Origin: Methanosarcinaceae archaeon
GTDB lineage: Archaea; Halobacteriota; Methanosarcinia; Methanosarcinales; Methanosarcinaceae
NCBI GenBank assembly: GCA_016932675.1
Contig: JAFGCK010000112.1
Span: 1-33,330 of the forward strand
Length of the DNA: 33,330 nucleotides
Direction of reading: 5' to 3'
Part shown: in pieces, positions 16,155 through 23,752 of the stretch
Layout: each line of letters begins with the position of its first letter
Numbering within the stretch: position 1 is the first letter of the stretch
Notes under the pieces: model-generated
The model's input: only the letters and a program-made list of their open reading frames with translations
The model's database searches: none
Told to the model about the DNA's origin: nothing
Made by a program: the position numbers and the translations under genes

Positions 16155-16366
16155 CTGGCTGAGTTTGTCGATGAGGTCGAGGTGATTAGAGTAGGGACTG
16201 GGTCTGGGGTTGGAGTAGGGGTGGATTCGTATTCGGAGAGGGTGATTGGGGAGTTGGGAGGGATTTTCTTTTTGATAAAGAGCCCATTTCAAAACCTCAC
16301 TCATACCTTTTTCCAGCATAAGATAAAACATGCAATACTCCTAATGTTCTGCATAGGTTTGATAAG
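16155..16366. other. G-rich intergenic segment with G-quadruplex motifs
   Basis: The plus strand is strongly G-rich. 16240-16262 fits G3-N5-G4-N4-G3-N1-G3, and 16194-16221 has runs G3, G3, G4 and G4 with one slightly long loop. The complement, read from the minus strand, gives a Pro/Thr repeat (TPTPTPDPVPT) like linkers of surface proteins, with no start or longer frame. It sits at the junction to the AT-rich block. Confidence 0.5.
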
Positions 16367-16918
16367 TTGAATGAAGGGAAGGACTGGAAAGAGATGATAA
16401 AGCCTTTTAATTTCTTCCTCGTTGGCTTCCAGACAATTGAAGAGAATAATAAGACTGTCAAGCCTTTAGCACCCTTCACAAAGGACTATCAGAGGATAGT
16501 ATATGAGGCATTTTTGGACTATGAAACAGGAGAAACTAAGAAAGGATTACACTATTTCAAGTCTTTGAGTAGAACGATAATGCAATATGCCAATCATCCA
16601 GAATCCAAATTTGATGGAAATGTTGGAATACTTGAAAGAAGGCATGTTCATTCGGATTCTGTTATCTATATTGGCAAAGAAGCCAATAACATTGATGAAC
16701 AGGAATTAGATGTTGAAAAGCCTCAAGTATTTATTAATGAAAAATGGGTTGCAAAAGAAGTAGTTAATTTATCTCAAAAGGTAGCTGAGGAATGGGGAAT
16801 TGATAGAAAAACATTCCAGAAAACAAAGAAAGCCATTAGAGAGGCTTTGGAGAAGGGAGAAAAGATTAATTTGTTTACTCCGACAAGAAAGAGATTGCTT
16901 GAACATTTATACCTGTAA
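16367..16918 (+). CDS. Conserved-looking protein of unknown function, perhaps 5'-truncated
   Basis: 183 residues from a TTG at 16367. The same frame is open back to 16322 without an ATG, and the upstream codons (PNVLHRFDKLNEGKDW) look like part of the protein, so the original N-terminus may be missing. An ATG at 16394 (MIKPFNFFLVGF) is an alternative. Visible are VKPLAPFTKDYQ, FLDYETGE, a LERRHV-x-x-DSVIYIGKEANNIDEQ segment and a C-terminal helical part ending in a possible helix-turn-helix (VAEEWGIDRKTFQKTKKAIREAL). I do not recognise a named family. Base composition is more AT-rich than the ATPase before it, suggesting separate origin. Confidence 0.6.
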   Translation: MNEGKDWKEMIKPFNFFLVGFQTIEENNKTVKPLAPFTKDYQRIVYEAFLDYETGETKKGLHYFKSLSRTIMQYANHPESKFDGNVGILERRHVHSDSVIYIGKEANNIDEQELDVEKPQVFINEKWVAKEVVNLSQKVAEEWGIDRKTFQKTKKAIREALEKGEKINLFTPTRKRLLEHLYL

Positions 16919-16932
16919 CAAGCAGTCCACTT

Positions 16933-17421
16933 TTATTTTTTAAGTGAGCATATATCCTTTAATGCCATCTCAAGAGTTTGAGATTTTATGGGTTCTATTT
17001 TTTTGTTGGTTTCTTGCTTAAAGAAATCACCCAATAAAATAGCGATTTGCTTAAATTGTTCTGGAGGAATGTCACCTTTCATTTTATTGATAATGTTTAA
17101 GCAGACAACAAGTTCTTTTTGATTGGGATATTTATGATCTAATGTTAAAACAAAAGGCTCTTCAAAATGTCCTAATGTTTTGGAGTTGTCATTAAATTTA
17201 CTAATGATTCCCGTATATTCACATTTAAAATAGACATTATCATTTTCTTTATGAGAGTAAGCATTTCTTAATGCCCATTTTACTTCAGAAGGAGGATATG
17301 TTTTTCTTTTTTTACTCCCATTATTATATTTGTTAATAATACGTTGACATTGTCGGCATGTTTGCAAATTAGGATCAATGTCTTCAAAATCTTCCTCACA
17401 TACATCACATTTATGTTTCAT
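16933..17421 (-). CDS. Zinc-ribbon protein with HNH-like segment, unknown
   Basis: 162 residues. The N-terminus CDVCEEDFEDIDPNLQTCRQC is a four-cysteine zinc ribbon. Later CEYTGIIS...PFVLTLDHKYP resembles the C-x-x-TG...DH-x-x-P core of HNH-type (His-Me finger) domains, but only part of the nuclease set is visible, so catalysis is uncertain. The remaining chain is helical (LNIINKMKGDIPPEQFKQIAILLGDFF). Convergent with the preceding unknown gene, 14 bases apart, and of similar AT-rich composition, so the two may have arrived together. No ribosome-binding site is obvious. Confidence 0.65.
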   Translation of the reverse strand: MKHKCDVCEEDFEDIDPNLQTCRQCQRIINKYNNGSKKRKTYPPSEVKWALRNAYSHKENDNVYFKCEYTGIISKFNDNSKTLGHFEEPFVLTLDHKYPNQKELVVCLNIINKMKGDIPPEQFKQIAILLGDFFKQETNKKIEPIKSQTLEMALKDICSLKK

Positions 17422-17512
17422 AATTAAAATAAAATACTTAACATAAATAAAACTTATATCATATTTTCAAAGGGTGGTGTTTATCACGGTTACCTATATC
17501 CCAGAGTAATAG

Positions 17513-17597
17513 TGCGGGAGGTGCGATTCGAACGCACGAACTCCTACGAGACAGGGTCCTAAGCCCTGCGCCTTTGGCCTGGCTGGGCAACCCCCGC
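17513..17597 (-). tRNA. tRNA-Leu (anticodon UAG)
   Basis: Acceptor GCGGGGG pairs with CTCCCGC, followed by discriminator A. The anticodon stem CAGGG/CCTG(G-C) encloses CTTAGGA, giving anticodon TAG for CUA codons. A long variable arm (class II) and GTTCGAATC T-loop are present. Length 85; no CCA encoded; no intron. Confidence 0.93.
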
Positions 17598-17781
17598 ATT
17601 TTAGAACAGCATTGTAAACGGATTTGTTGTTTATTAATATTGCGCGTTTTACGGGATACTTCAATGTATGTACTGGCATTCATAATGATATTAACACAGG
17701 TAACCGGGGATCATACATGACAGGCAACGTTGCAAGGACCTGCTGGAAAAATGAATGGTCCTGCACGGTATTTACGGAACG

Positions 17782-19158
17782 TCACAACGACCTGAATATC
17801 GCCAGGGACCTGGCCCTTTCCTGGGCGTGGTCCACCATGGGCTCACGATAACTGACTTTATCCGGCAGTTTTGTCTTTTCAAGGGTATGGATCGTCCCGG
17901 GCTTAACACCTGCAAGCTCAGGCACCCATTTCCTGATGTACTCACAGTCCGGGTCGTACTTCTTTTGCTGAAGCCAGGGATTGAATATGCGGAAAAAAGG
18001 CTGTGAATCCGCACCTGTTGAGGCTGCCCACTGCCAGTTGCCGTTGTTCACACATGGGTCATAATCCACCAGCCTGCCTGCAAAGTACCTTTCCCCCCAG
18101 TGCCAGTCAATGTGCAGGTCCTTTACAAGGAAGGATGCGACTATCATCCTCACACGGTTATGCATGTAACCGGTGGCATTGAGCTGCCTCATGCCGGCAT
18201 CAACTATCGGAAAGCCGGTGTTGCCTGAACACCATGCTCCAAAACCCGGCCTGTCATAATCCCAGGATATCCTGTCGAACTTTTCCCTGAAAGCATGGCC
18301 GAACACACGAGGATAATGGTACGCTATAAAGGTGAAGAAATCACGCCAGTAAAGTTCCCTTATCAGGGTATGTCCTGCGCCCAGCTCATCTTTCACGAAG
18401 TGGTAGAACTCTCTTATGGAGATGGTCCCCAGTTTATTGTGAGCCGAAAGTCCCGTAGTCCCGTTAACGTAAGGGTAGTCCCTCTCTGTGTCATAATCCT
18501 TAAACTGCGATATGTTTTCCAGCACCTTCAGGGCGCTGGACCTTCCTCCATGAACGAATATGTGAGCATTGCGCACCGGCAGCAATCGTTTAAGATCGGT
18601 GATCTCTTCCAGAGCTGTATCCCCTGTATAGAAATTTCTTTCTAGTGTTGTAGAGGGAACAGGAACGACCTTTTCAGAGGCTGCACGATAGAACTGGGAG
18701 TAGACAGAATAAGGCATCCCCTTCTGCGTGAGAACAGTGCCCGGTTCATTCAGCAGGCAGTCATGGAACTGCAGCAGTCTTATGTCCAGATCATCACAGG
18801 TATTATTTATGGACTCATCCCTTCGCCTGCTGAAAGGGGTATAATCCCTGTTCAGAAAAACAGCATCTATGCCCATATCAGGTACAAGCTTTCTGATGAT
18901 GTCCTCAGGAAGACCTGAGAAAAGATACAATCTTCCGCCCTTTTCCTCCAGCTGGCTTCTGAGATCCTCAAGGGATTCCAGCAGGAACTGGAAAGCATTA
19001 GCATTGAAGTCCTGCCCTTCAGGATCTGCAAGCCTGGGGTCGAATATGAAGCAAGTGATAACCTCATCAGATGAAACAAGGGCTTCCCTAAGACCTGTAT
19101 TATCTTCAATGCGCAGGTCCCTCCTGAAAATAAAAAGCGAGCGTATGAATTCCGGCAT
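17782..19158 (-). CDS. phr: Deoxyribodipyrimidine photolyase, class I
   Basis: A 458-residue FAD photolyase that repairs cyclobutane pyrimidine dimers with blue light. The N-terminal antenna domain starts SLFIFRRDLRIEDNTGL. The catalytic half has ELYWRDFFTFIAYHYP, GNTGFPIVDAGMRQL, GYMHNRVRMIVASFLVKDLHIDW, GERYF and DPCVNNGNWQWAASTG, followed by PFFRIFNP: the FAD and dimer binding signature of class I enzymes. Cryptochrome-like loss of activity is not suggested by these residues. Methanosarcina strains are best known for class II enzymes, so a class I gene is of interest. ATG 19158 is preferred over the TTG at 19161 because AAAGGTGG lies just upstream. Confidence 0.95.
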   Translation of the reverse strand: MPEFIRSLFIFRRDLRIEDNTGLREALVSSDEVITCFIFDPRLADPEGQDFNANAFQFLLESLEDLRSQLEEKGGRLYLFSGLPEDIIRKLVPDMGIDAVFLNRDYTPFSRRRDESINNTCDDLDIRLLQFHDCLLNEPGTVLTQKGMPYSVYSQFYRAASEKVVPVPSTTLERNFYTGDTALEEITDLKRLLPVRNAHIFVHGGRSSALKVLENISQFKDYDTERDYPYVNGTTGLSAHNKLGTISIREFYHFVKDELGAGHTLIRELYWRDFFTFIAYHYPRVFGHAFREKFDRISWDYDRPGFGAWCSGNTGFPIVDAGMRQLNATGYMHNRVRMIVASFLVKDLHIDWHWGERYFAGRLVDYDPCVNNGNWQWAASTGADSQPFFRIFNPWLQQKKYDPDCEYIRKWVPELAGVKPGTIHTLEKTKLPDKVSYREPMVDHAQERARSLAIFRSL

Positions 19159-19439
19159 CAATCCACCTTTATTGTTTTATCACAGCATAACATTTCCTCA
19201 ACAGGACACGGTTCACCTTTTTCACAACCATGAGACATAACCCCACAAAGAAATATAGAATATTATTACTATAATCGATATGATATCCACTGCAGATGCA
19301 CAGAATAACTTACCTACCATGAGAAAGGGTGCATATGTAACTTAAAGGTTTTCAGATCATTCTTAGCTAATGCATATAATCCGAGCCATAATACGCCCTT
19401 ATCTATATAGTATAGTGAAAATATTCGTTTTTAGTAAAG

Positions 19440-19456
19440 TTTATATATATTATACC
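19440..19456 (+). promoter_or_regulatory. Strong TATA box, apparently leaderless promoter
   Basis: GTTTATATATATTATAC is centred about 24 bases before the HAD-gene ATG at 19470. With the usual archaeal spacing, transcription would start at or next to the ATG. No Shine-Dalgarno is present, consistent with a leaderless mRNA. Confidence 0.6.
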
Positions 19457-19469
19457 CTTTTCCATAGCC

Positions 19470-20111
19470 ATGATCGAAGCTCTGATCTTTGACTTTGACG
19501 GTGTGCTTGTAGACTCCATGCACCTGCATGCAAGAGCATGGAAAATGGCCTTTGCAGAAGCAGGAATGGAATTTGACGAGAGAAAGATATACGGGATGGA
19601 AGGCGCCAATGATAATGGTATCATCGAGATGGTGACAAAAGATGCTGACACAGAGATGTACAGCGACATCTTTGCATCTGTTCCCGCCAGAAAACACGAA
19701 CTCTTCAACGTTGATGATGTCAGGATATTCGATGGCATGGACATTTTCCTGCGGGACCACAGAGATGATGTACTCCTTGCCGTTGTTTCAGGTTCGGACA
19801 GAACTGCCGTTGAGAAGATGATGCAGAGGTTCTTTCCGGATACCTTCAATGTGATTGTCAGTGGCTGTGATGTAATACGGGGGAAGCCCCATCCTGATCC
19901 CTACAATAGAGCCATTGAAGAACTTGGCGTGTGCAAAGAGAACTGTGTCGTTGTGGAAAATGCGTCGCTTGGAGTTGAAGCTGCAAAGAAGGCAGGGCTT
20001 TTCTGTATAGGCCTGCCGACCTATGTGGATAGTGCACAGCTGGACCATGCCGACCTGGTACTTAAAGATCATTCAGAACTTGTAACCTATCTTAAGGAAG
20101 TGCTGGAATAG
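19470..20111 (+). CDS. HAD-superfamily phosphatase (beta-phosphoglucomutase/phosphoglycolate phosphatase-like)
   Basis: 213 residues with all HAD motifs: DFDGVLVDS (nucleophile Asp and general acid Asp, residues 8-16), VVSGS (motif II), the GKPHPDPY lysine (motif III) and VVENASLGVEAAKKAG (motif IV, with E-N where many have E-D). The alpha-helical cap between motif I and II (residues 18-85) belongs to the C1 type shared with beta-phosphoglucomutase and GPH. It probably removes phosphate from a sugar phosphate or similar small molecule. Its 3' end overlaps that of the convergent glycosyltransferase gene by 25 bases. A supply role for the sugar cluster downstream is inferred from position only. 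Confidence 0.88.
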   Translation: MIEALIFDFDGVLVDSMHLHARAWKMAFAEAGMEFDERKIYGMEGANDNGIIEMVTKDADTEMYSDIFASVPARKHELFNVDDVRIFDGMDIFLRDHRDDVLLAVVSGSDRTAVEKMMQRFFPDTFNVIVSGCDVIRGKPHPDPYNRAIEELGVCKENCVVVENASLGVEAAKKAGLFCIGLPTYVDSAQLDHADLVLKDHSELVTYLKEVLE

Positions 20112-21268
20112 CATGCCCCGGAATTGCATTTTTTGTGAGGGCTGGCACAAATACCCTCCAGCATTTCCCTGACCGAAGCCGGACCGTGGAGAGATTCAGC
20201 CAGATCCCTCAGCTCTGCAGTATGCTTGCTGAACCTTCCTTCAAAGACTGCCTCGCATATCATTGACAGCAGCTCTTCGGCGGAGACCGAATAGTCAAGT
20301 CTTCTGCCATAACCACGGTCTTCAACAACCTGGGCATTGTTCTCCTGCTCATTATGGCCCTTGTCCGGGAATGAAAAAAGCGGCAGTCCGAAACTCAGTG
20401 TTTCCATAAGGGTTCCATGACCCCCGGCTGAGATCACAAGATCACTTGCTTTATAGTACGGGAAAGGATCGGCTATAAAGCTGCAGACGTTGACATTTTC
20501 CGGCACATCGCCCAGTTCATCGATGTCCAGGCCCGGACCTGCTATAAGCGTATAATGTATGCTGGAATCCATCTTTGCAGCAACCAGGATCCTGTCAAAT
20601 ATCAGTCTCCTGTAGCCAAAACCACCGATTGTGCACAACACATGGGGTTTACCCAGGTCGGACGCTTCCACCTCACTGAACCTCTTTCTAACAAGAGGGC
20701 CGCTAAAGGACAGCTTGTTCCGGACATCTCTGGGAAAGGCAAGGTTGCGGGCACATACAGTATATGGTTCAGGATAATCGGGAACCACTATAATGTCTAC
20801 CGTATGATAGATGAAATGGTAGAAGCTCCTGACAAGCCTGCCGAGATACAGGACCACTGAACCCTTGCCCTGAAAGAACTCCTCCATATTGGACTGATTA
20901 ACGATCATGCAGGTATCTATCTTCTTTAACCTGGCAGCCAGTATGCCAAGATAATAACCATCCGATATCACAACATCCGGATCCTTCTCTCCAACCAGCC
21001 TGAGGACCGAGAGAATATTGCCAGGGGACATGCTTGCAATAGTATGTATGATGGATGCCTTGAGGTTAAAAGACCCCTTCCTGCCCACAAGTTTTAACTC
21101 CCGGGGAATCTCACATACACTAAACCCCGATCTTTCCATAAGGTCCTTTGAATAACCATAGGCTCCAAAATGGACAGTATGACCTGCAGATATCAGTTCC
21201 CTGCCAAGTGCAATACTTCTGCCGGTGTGGCCAAGACCTTCACCACATGTGAAAATGAGAACATTCAT
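20087..21268 (-). CDS. MurG/UGT-like glycosyltransferase, TIGR00661 (MJ1255) type, copy A
   Basis: A 393-residue GT-B fold enzyme. FTCGEGLGHTGRSIALGREL is the N-terminal Gly-rich acceptor-side loop; SDGYYLGILAAR follows, and in the C-terminal half ISAGGHGTLMETLSFGLPLFSFPD-x-x-HNEQENN is the nucleotide-sugar binding motif of GT28-like enzymes. No signal peptide or membrane segment is visible, but such enzymes work at the membrane face. It is a close paralogue of the gene at 23753. Likely transfers a sugar to a lipid or to a lipid-linked acceptor; donor unknown. Start ATG 21268 has the family sequence MNVLIFTCGEGLGH directly after it. Confidence 0.88.
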   Translation of the reverse strand: MNVLIFTCGEGLGHTGRSIALGRELISAGHTVHFGAYGYSKDLMERSGFSVCEIPRELKLVGRKGSFNLKASIIHTIASMSPGNILSVLRLVGEKDPDVVISDGYYLGILAARLKKIDTCMIVNQSNMEEFFQGKGSVVLYLGRLVRSFYHFIYHTVDIIVVPDYPEPYTVCARNLAFPRDVRNKLSFSGPLVRKRFSEVEASDLGKPHVLCTIGGFGYRRLIFDRILVAAKMDSSIHYTLIAGPGLDIDELGDVPENVNVCSFIADPFPYYKASDLVISAGGHGTLMETLSFGLPLFSFPDKGHNEQENNAQVVEDRGYGRRLDYSVSAEELLSMICEAVFEGRFSKHTAELRDLAESLHGPASVREMLEGICASPHKKCNSGACYSSTSLR

Positions 21269-21468
21269 AGAATTGCCGCCATTTATTCAGAATATTTGCA
21301 TAACTTTGGTCTGTGTTATAACTAAAATGAAGGCAGGGCTAAATAATATATTTCTCTTTAGAATGTATATAAATTGTAGATAACTATATTTTATGTAGAT
21401 TAACTATTTATTAAATCTTTTTTTATAGATAATTATACACTCAAAATGTCATAAAGAATTAAAAAGAT
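21269..21468. promoter_or_regulatory. Divergent promoter region with TGTAGATAACTAT-type repeats
   Basis: Between glycosyltransferase A (-) and the PHP gene (+). TGTAGATAACTAT (21375-21387), TGTAGATTAACTAT (21394-21407) and TATAGATAATTAT (21424-21436) are related direct repeats in AT-rich DNA that also holds TATA-like sequences. Could be shared regulator sites. Confidence 0.35.
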
Positions 21469-22497
21469 GTGAGAACCTTGTTCCGGGGATCAGATATCAG
21501 TAAACAGAAGATAATCTCTTCTGACAGGGCGGTCGAACTTCTAGAGAATGGATGGCACAGGGCAGACCTGCATGTGCACACCAGCTGTTCATACGATGTT
21601 CCTCCTGCAAGGTGCATGCACCCTGAGAACCTGTTAGCCAAAGGTAAGTCAAAGGGCCTTGACTACATAACCTTTACAGACCACGATACTGTGAAAGCAT
21701 ATGATTTTCTGGGCTGGAAGCGGAACGACCTCACGTCAGGGATTGAGCTGTCCATCACAGACCCTGAAAATGTGGGCCACACAGTCCACATCAATGTTTT
21801 TGAATTCGATAGACAGCAATACATGGAATTCGATCGTCTGGCAAGAGAAGAGCGTAACATATACAGCCTCATAGACTACTTCAAGAGCAATGGCCTTCCT
21901 TACATGTATAATCACCCGTTCTGGTTCCAGATTGGTGACAAACCTAACCTCTTTGCAGTACCAGAACTTGCCAGACACTTCCCGGTGATAGAGTACAATA
22001 TGCAGGACCTGAAGCAGAAAAATCTCTTTTCAATGGTCCTTGCTGAGCGTTATGGAAAAGGGATGGCAGTCACAACGGACAGCCATACAGGAAGCATCGG
22101 GAAAGTCTACACCATTGCAGAGGGAGATGATTTCCATGAGTATTTCAGCAATATCAAGAAAGGACACTCCTATATGGTAATAGATGAGCCTATATGGAAG
22201 CACCTGAGCCGGGAAGCAAGTGCCTGGATAGAACTGGTATTCAGCATGGAAAAAGAAATGCGTGAGGAAATGGGCTTCACCACCGGAGTGGGAAAGGTAG
22301 ACAGACTTGTAAACCTTTTTGACAAATACGGACTTAGCAATCATCACAGGCTCAACGGTGCAGCAATGGGTATAATGCAGCTTGTATCCAGGTCCGGATT
22401 GCCGGTATTCCTGTATATGCTCTCGAAACAGCCCCAGGTATCCAGGATTGAAAAAATGGTCAATGTGGGGTACTTTGAGAAAGCACCTCAGCTTTAA
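21469..22497 (+). CDS. PHP-domain metal-dependent phosphoesterase
   Basis: 342 residues. The PHP domain shows DLHVHTSCSYD (residues 33-43, metal-binding His pair), FTDHDT, GIELS, HINVFEF, YNHPFW and TTDSHTG, the full set of histidine/aspartate metal ligands, so hydrolysis of a phosphate ester is expected. After residue 230 there is a helical C-terminal domain of about 110 residues that I do not recognise. Start is a GTG at 21469 with a stop just upstream in frame; no good ribosome-binding site. Placed between two glycosyltransferases and next to a flippase-like gene, it may act on a polyprenyl- or archaeol-linked phosphate or a sugar phosphate (inference). Confidence 0.85.
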   Translation: MRTLFRGSDISKQKIISSDRAVELLENGWHRADLHVHTSCSYDVPPARCMHPENLLAKGKSKGLDYITFTDHDTVKAYDFLGWKRNDLTSGIELSITDPENVGHTVHINVFEFDRQQYMEFDRLAREERNIYSLIDYFKSNGLPYMYNHPFWFQIGDKPNLFAVPELARHFPVIEYNMQDLKQKNLFSMVLAERYGKGMAVTTDSHTGSIGKVYTIAEGDDFHEYFSNIKKGHSYMVIDEPIWKHLSREASAWIELVFSMEKEMREEMGFTTGVGKVDRLVNLFDKYGLSNHHRLNGAAMGIMQLVSRSGLPVFLYMLSKQPQVSRIEKMVNVGYFEKAPQL

Positions 22498-22522
22498 ATT
22501 ATTTTAAATGATAATACAAACA

Positions 22523-23551
22523 TCACTGCCTGTTCAGTATCTCACCCATGAGATCACTGTCATGCAGTATCTTGAAACTTAACAGACCACCCAGAAGTAG
22601 ATTTATGTAGAAGGTGAAAGCCCTCCAGATGATAATAAGCACTCCAAGCATATAGGCAGGCACAAAGGCAGAGAACAGGGTTGTTGCACCAAACTCCGCG
22701 ATCCCGCTTGAGCCGGGAGTTGCAGGCACTATCAGGAGAATGAACAGGAGTACCTGTGTTGCAAAAGCATACAGGAAAAAGGGTTCTGAACCCAGGCCGA
22801 GCAGCAGGACAGGTATCAGTGAGAATTCCAGTATCCAGAATATGATCGTGAACACCATACTCCAGAACAGACCCCTGCGCCCCTCTTGAATGAAAGTATG
22901 ACTGCATTCGCTGAAGTGTCCGATCTCTTCCTCTATCCTGTGCGGCAGGCTCTTTAGAAAACGGGTTTTACCGGTGAGTCTGGAAAAAGTGCATGATGAA
23001 AGATGAATCACATTCACAACGTTCCCCGGTCTTTTAATAGAGTAGATCATCAAGAAGATCGCAGCCAGCATGGTCACTACCCCCGCCATGAGAAGGATAT
23101 CGAGTCCGGTATCGTTCATGCTGCTGCGCAGGAAATAGACTGCAGCCGGTGATGCTGCCAGTATAAATACAGCATCAAGCAATCGCTCGGTGAACACCAC
23201 AGCAGTTGCTTTTCCGGGGGGCATATCCTTTCTGCAGAGCAGATGTATTCTCAGAGGTTCACCACCTGCTGAGGAAGGAGTGATGGAGGCCAGGAAAACA
23301 CTTGATGAGACGATCTCCAGTGCCTCGATGAACCCCAGCTCATACCCAATGGCCTTTGACATCGAAACGGTACGCAGACCCCATATGACAAAAGAAAGCA
23401 GATGCAGCAAAAGGGCACCAATTATATATTCCACTCTCATGCCAAGGATAAGGCCCAGCGTCTGTCTGTCCCAGACAAATACAAAGATAAGAAGAACTGA
23501 AACAAAACTTATCCCAAGGGCAATTGTCAACAATTTGGCGAACTGGTTCAT
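22523..23551 (-). CDS. UPF0104/LPG-synthase-TM (flippase-like) membrane protein
   Basis: A 342-residue protein with about eight hydrophobic segments, matching the lysylphosphatidylglycerol synthase TM region (AglD-like, UPF0104). SITPSSAGGEPLRIHLL and LLIVPATPGSSGIAEFGATTLFSAF are the two conserved family blocks. Members flip or modify lipids, and in haloarchaea AglD takes part in dolichol-mannose dependent glycosylation. It lies between two glycosyltransferase genes and a PHP gene, supporting involvement with a lipid-linked glycan. No soluble glycosyltransferase domain is fused to it, which differs from AglD itself. Ends 25 bases after the PHP gene, convergent. Confidence 0.88.
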   Translation of the reverse strand: MNQFAKLLTIALGISFVSVLLIFVFVWDRQTLGLILGMRVEYIIGALLLHLLSFVIWGLRTVSMSKAIGYELGFIEALEIVSSSVFLASITPSSAGGEPLRIHLLCRKDMPPGKATAVVFTERLLDAVFILAASPAAVYFLRSSMNDTGLDILLMAGVVTMLAAIFLMIYSIKRPGNVVNVIHLSSCTFSRLTGKTRFLKSLPHRIEEEIGHFSECSHTFIQEGRRGLFWSMVFTIIFWILEFSLIPVLLLGLGSEPFFLYAFATQVLLFILLIVPATPGSSGIAEFGATTLFSAFVPAYMLGVLIIIWRAFTFYINLLLGGLLSFKILHDSDLMGEILNRQ

Positions 23552-23752
23552 CTGTAGCCTTCACACCAGGATCTGTCAGATAGGTTTAAGCGAATAATAG
23601 ACTACCGATTTTTATAATAAACTAATGGTATTGAGGATCTATGGAAACCACACAAAATTGAATGACACATCCATCGATCAAATTTTTAAAAAATGAATCC
23701 TATTATCATCTTCACTAAATTTTCCGCCATGCAGGTTAAAAAGGTGCTACAG

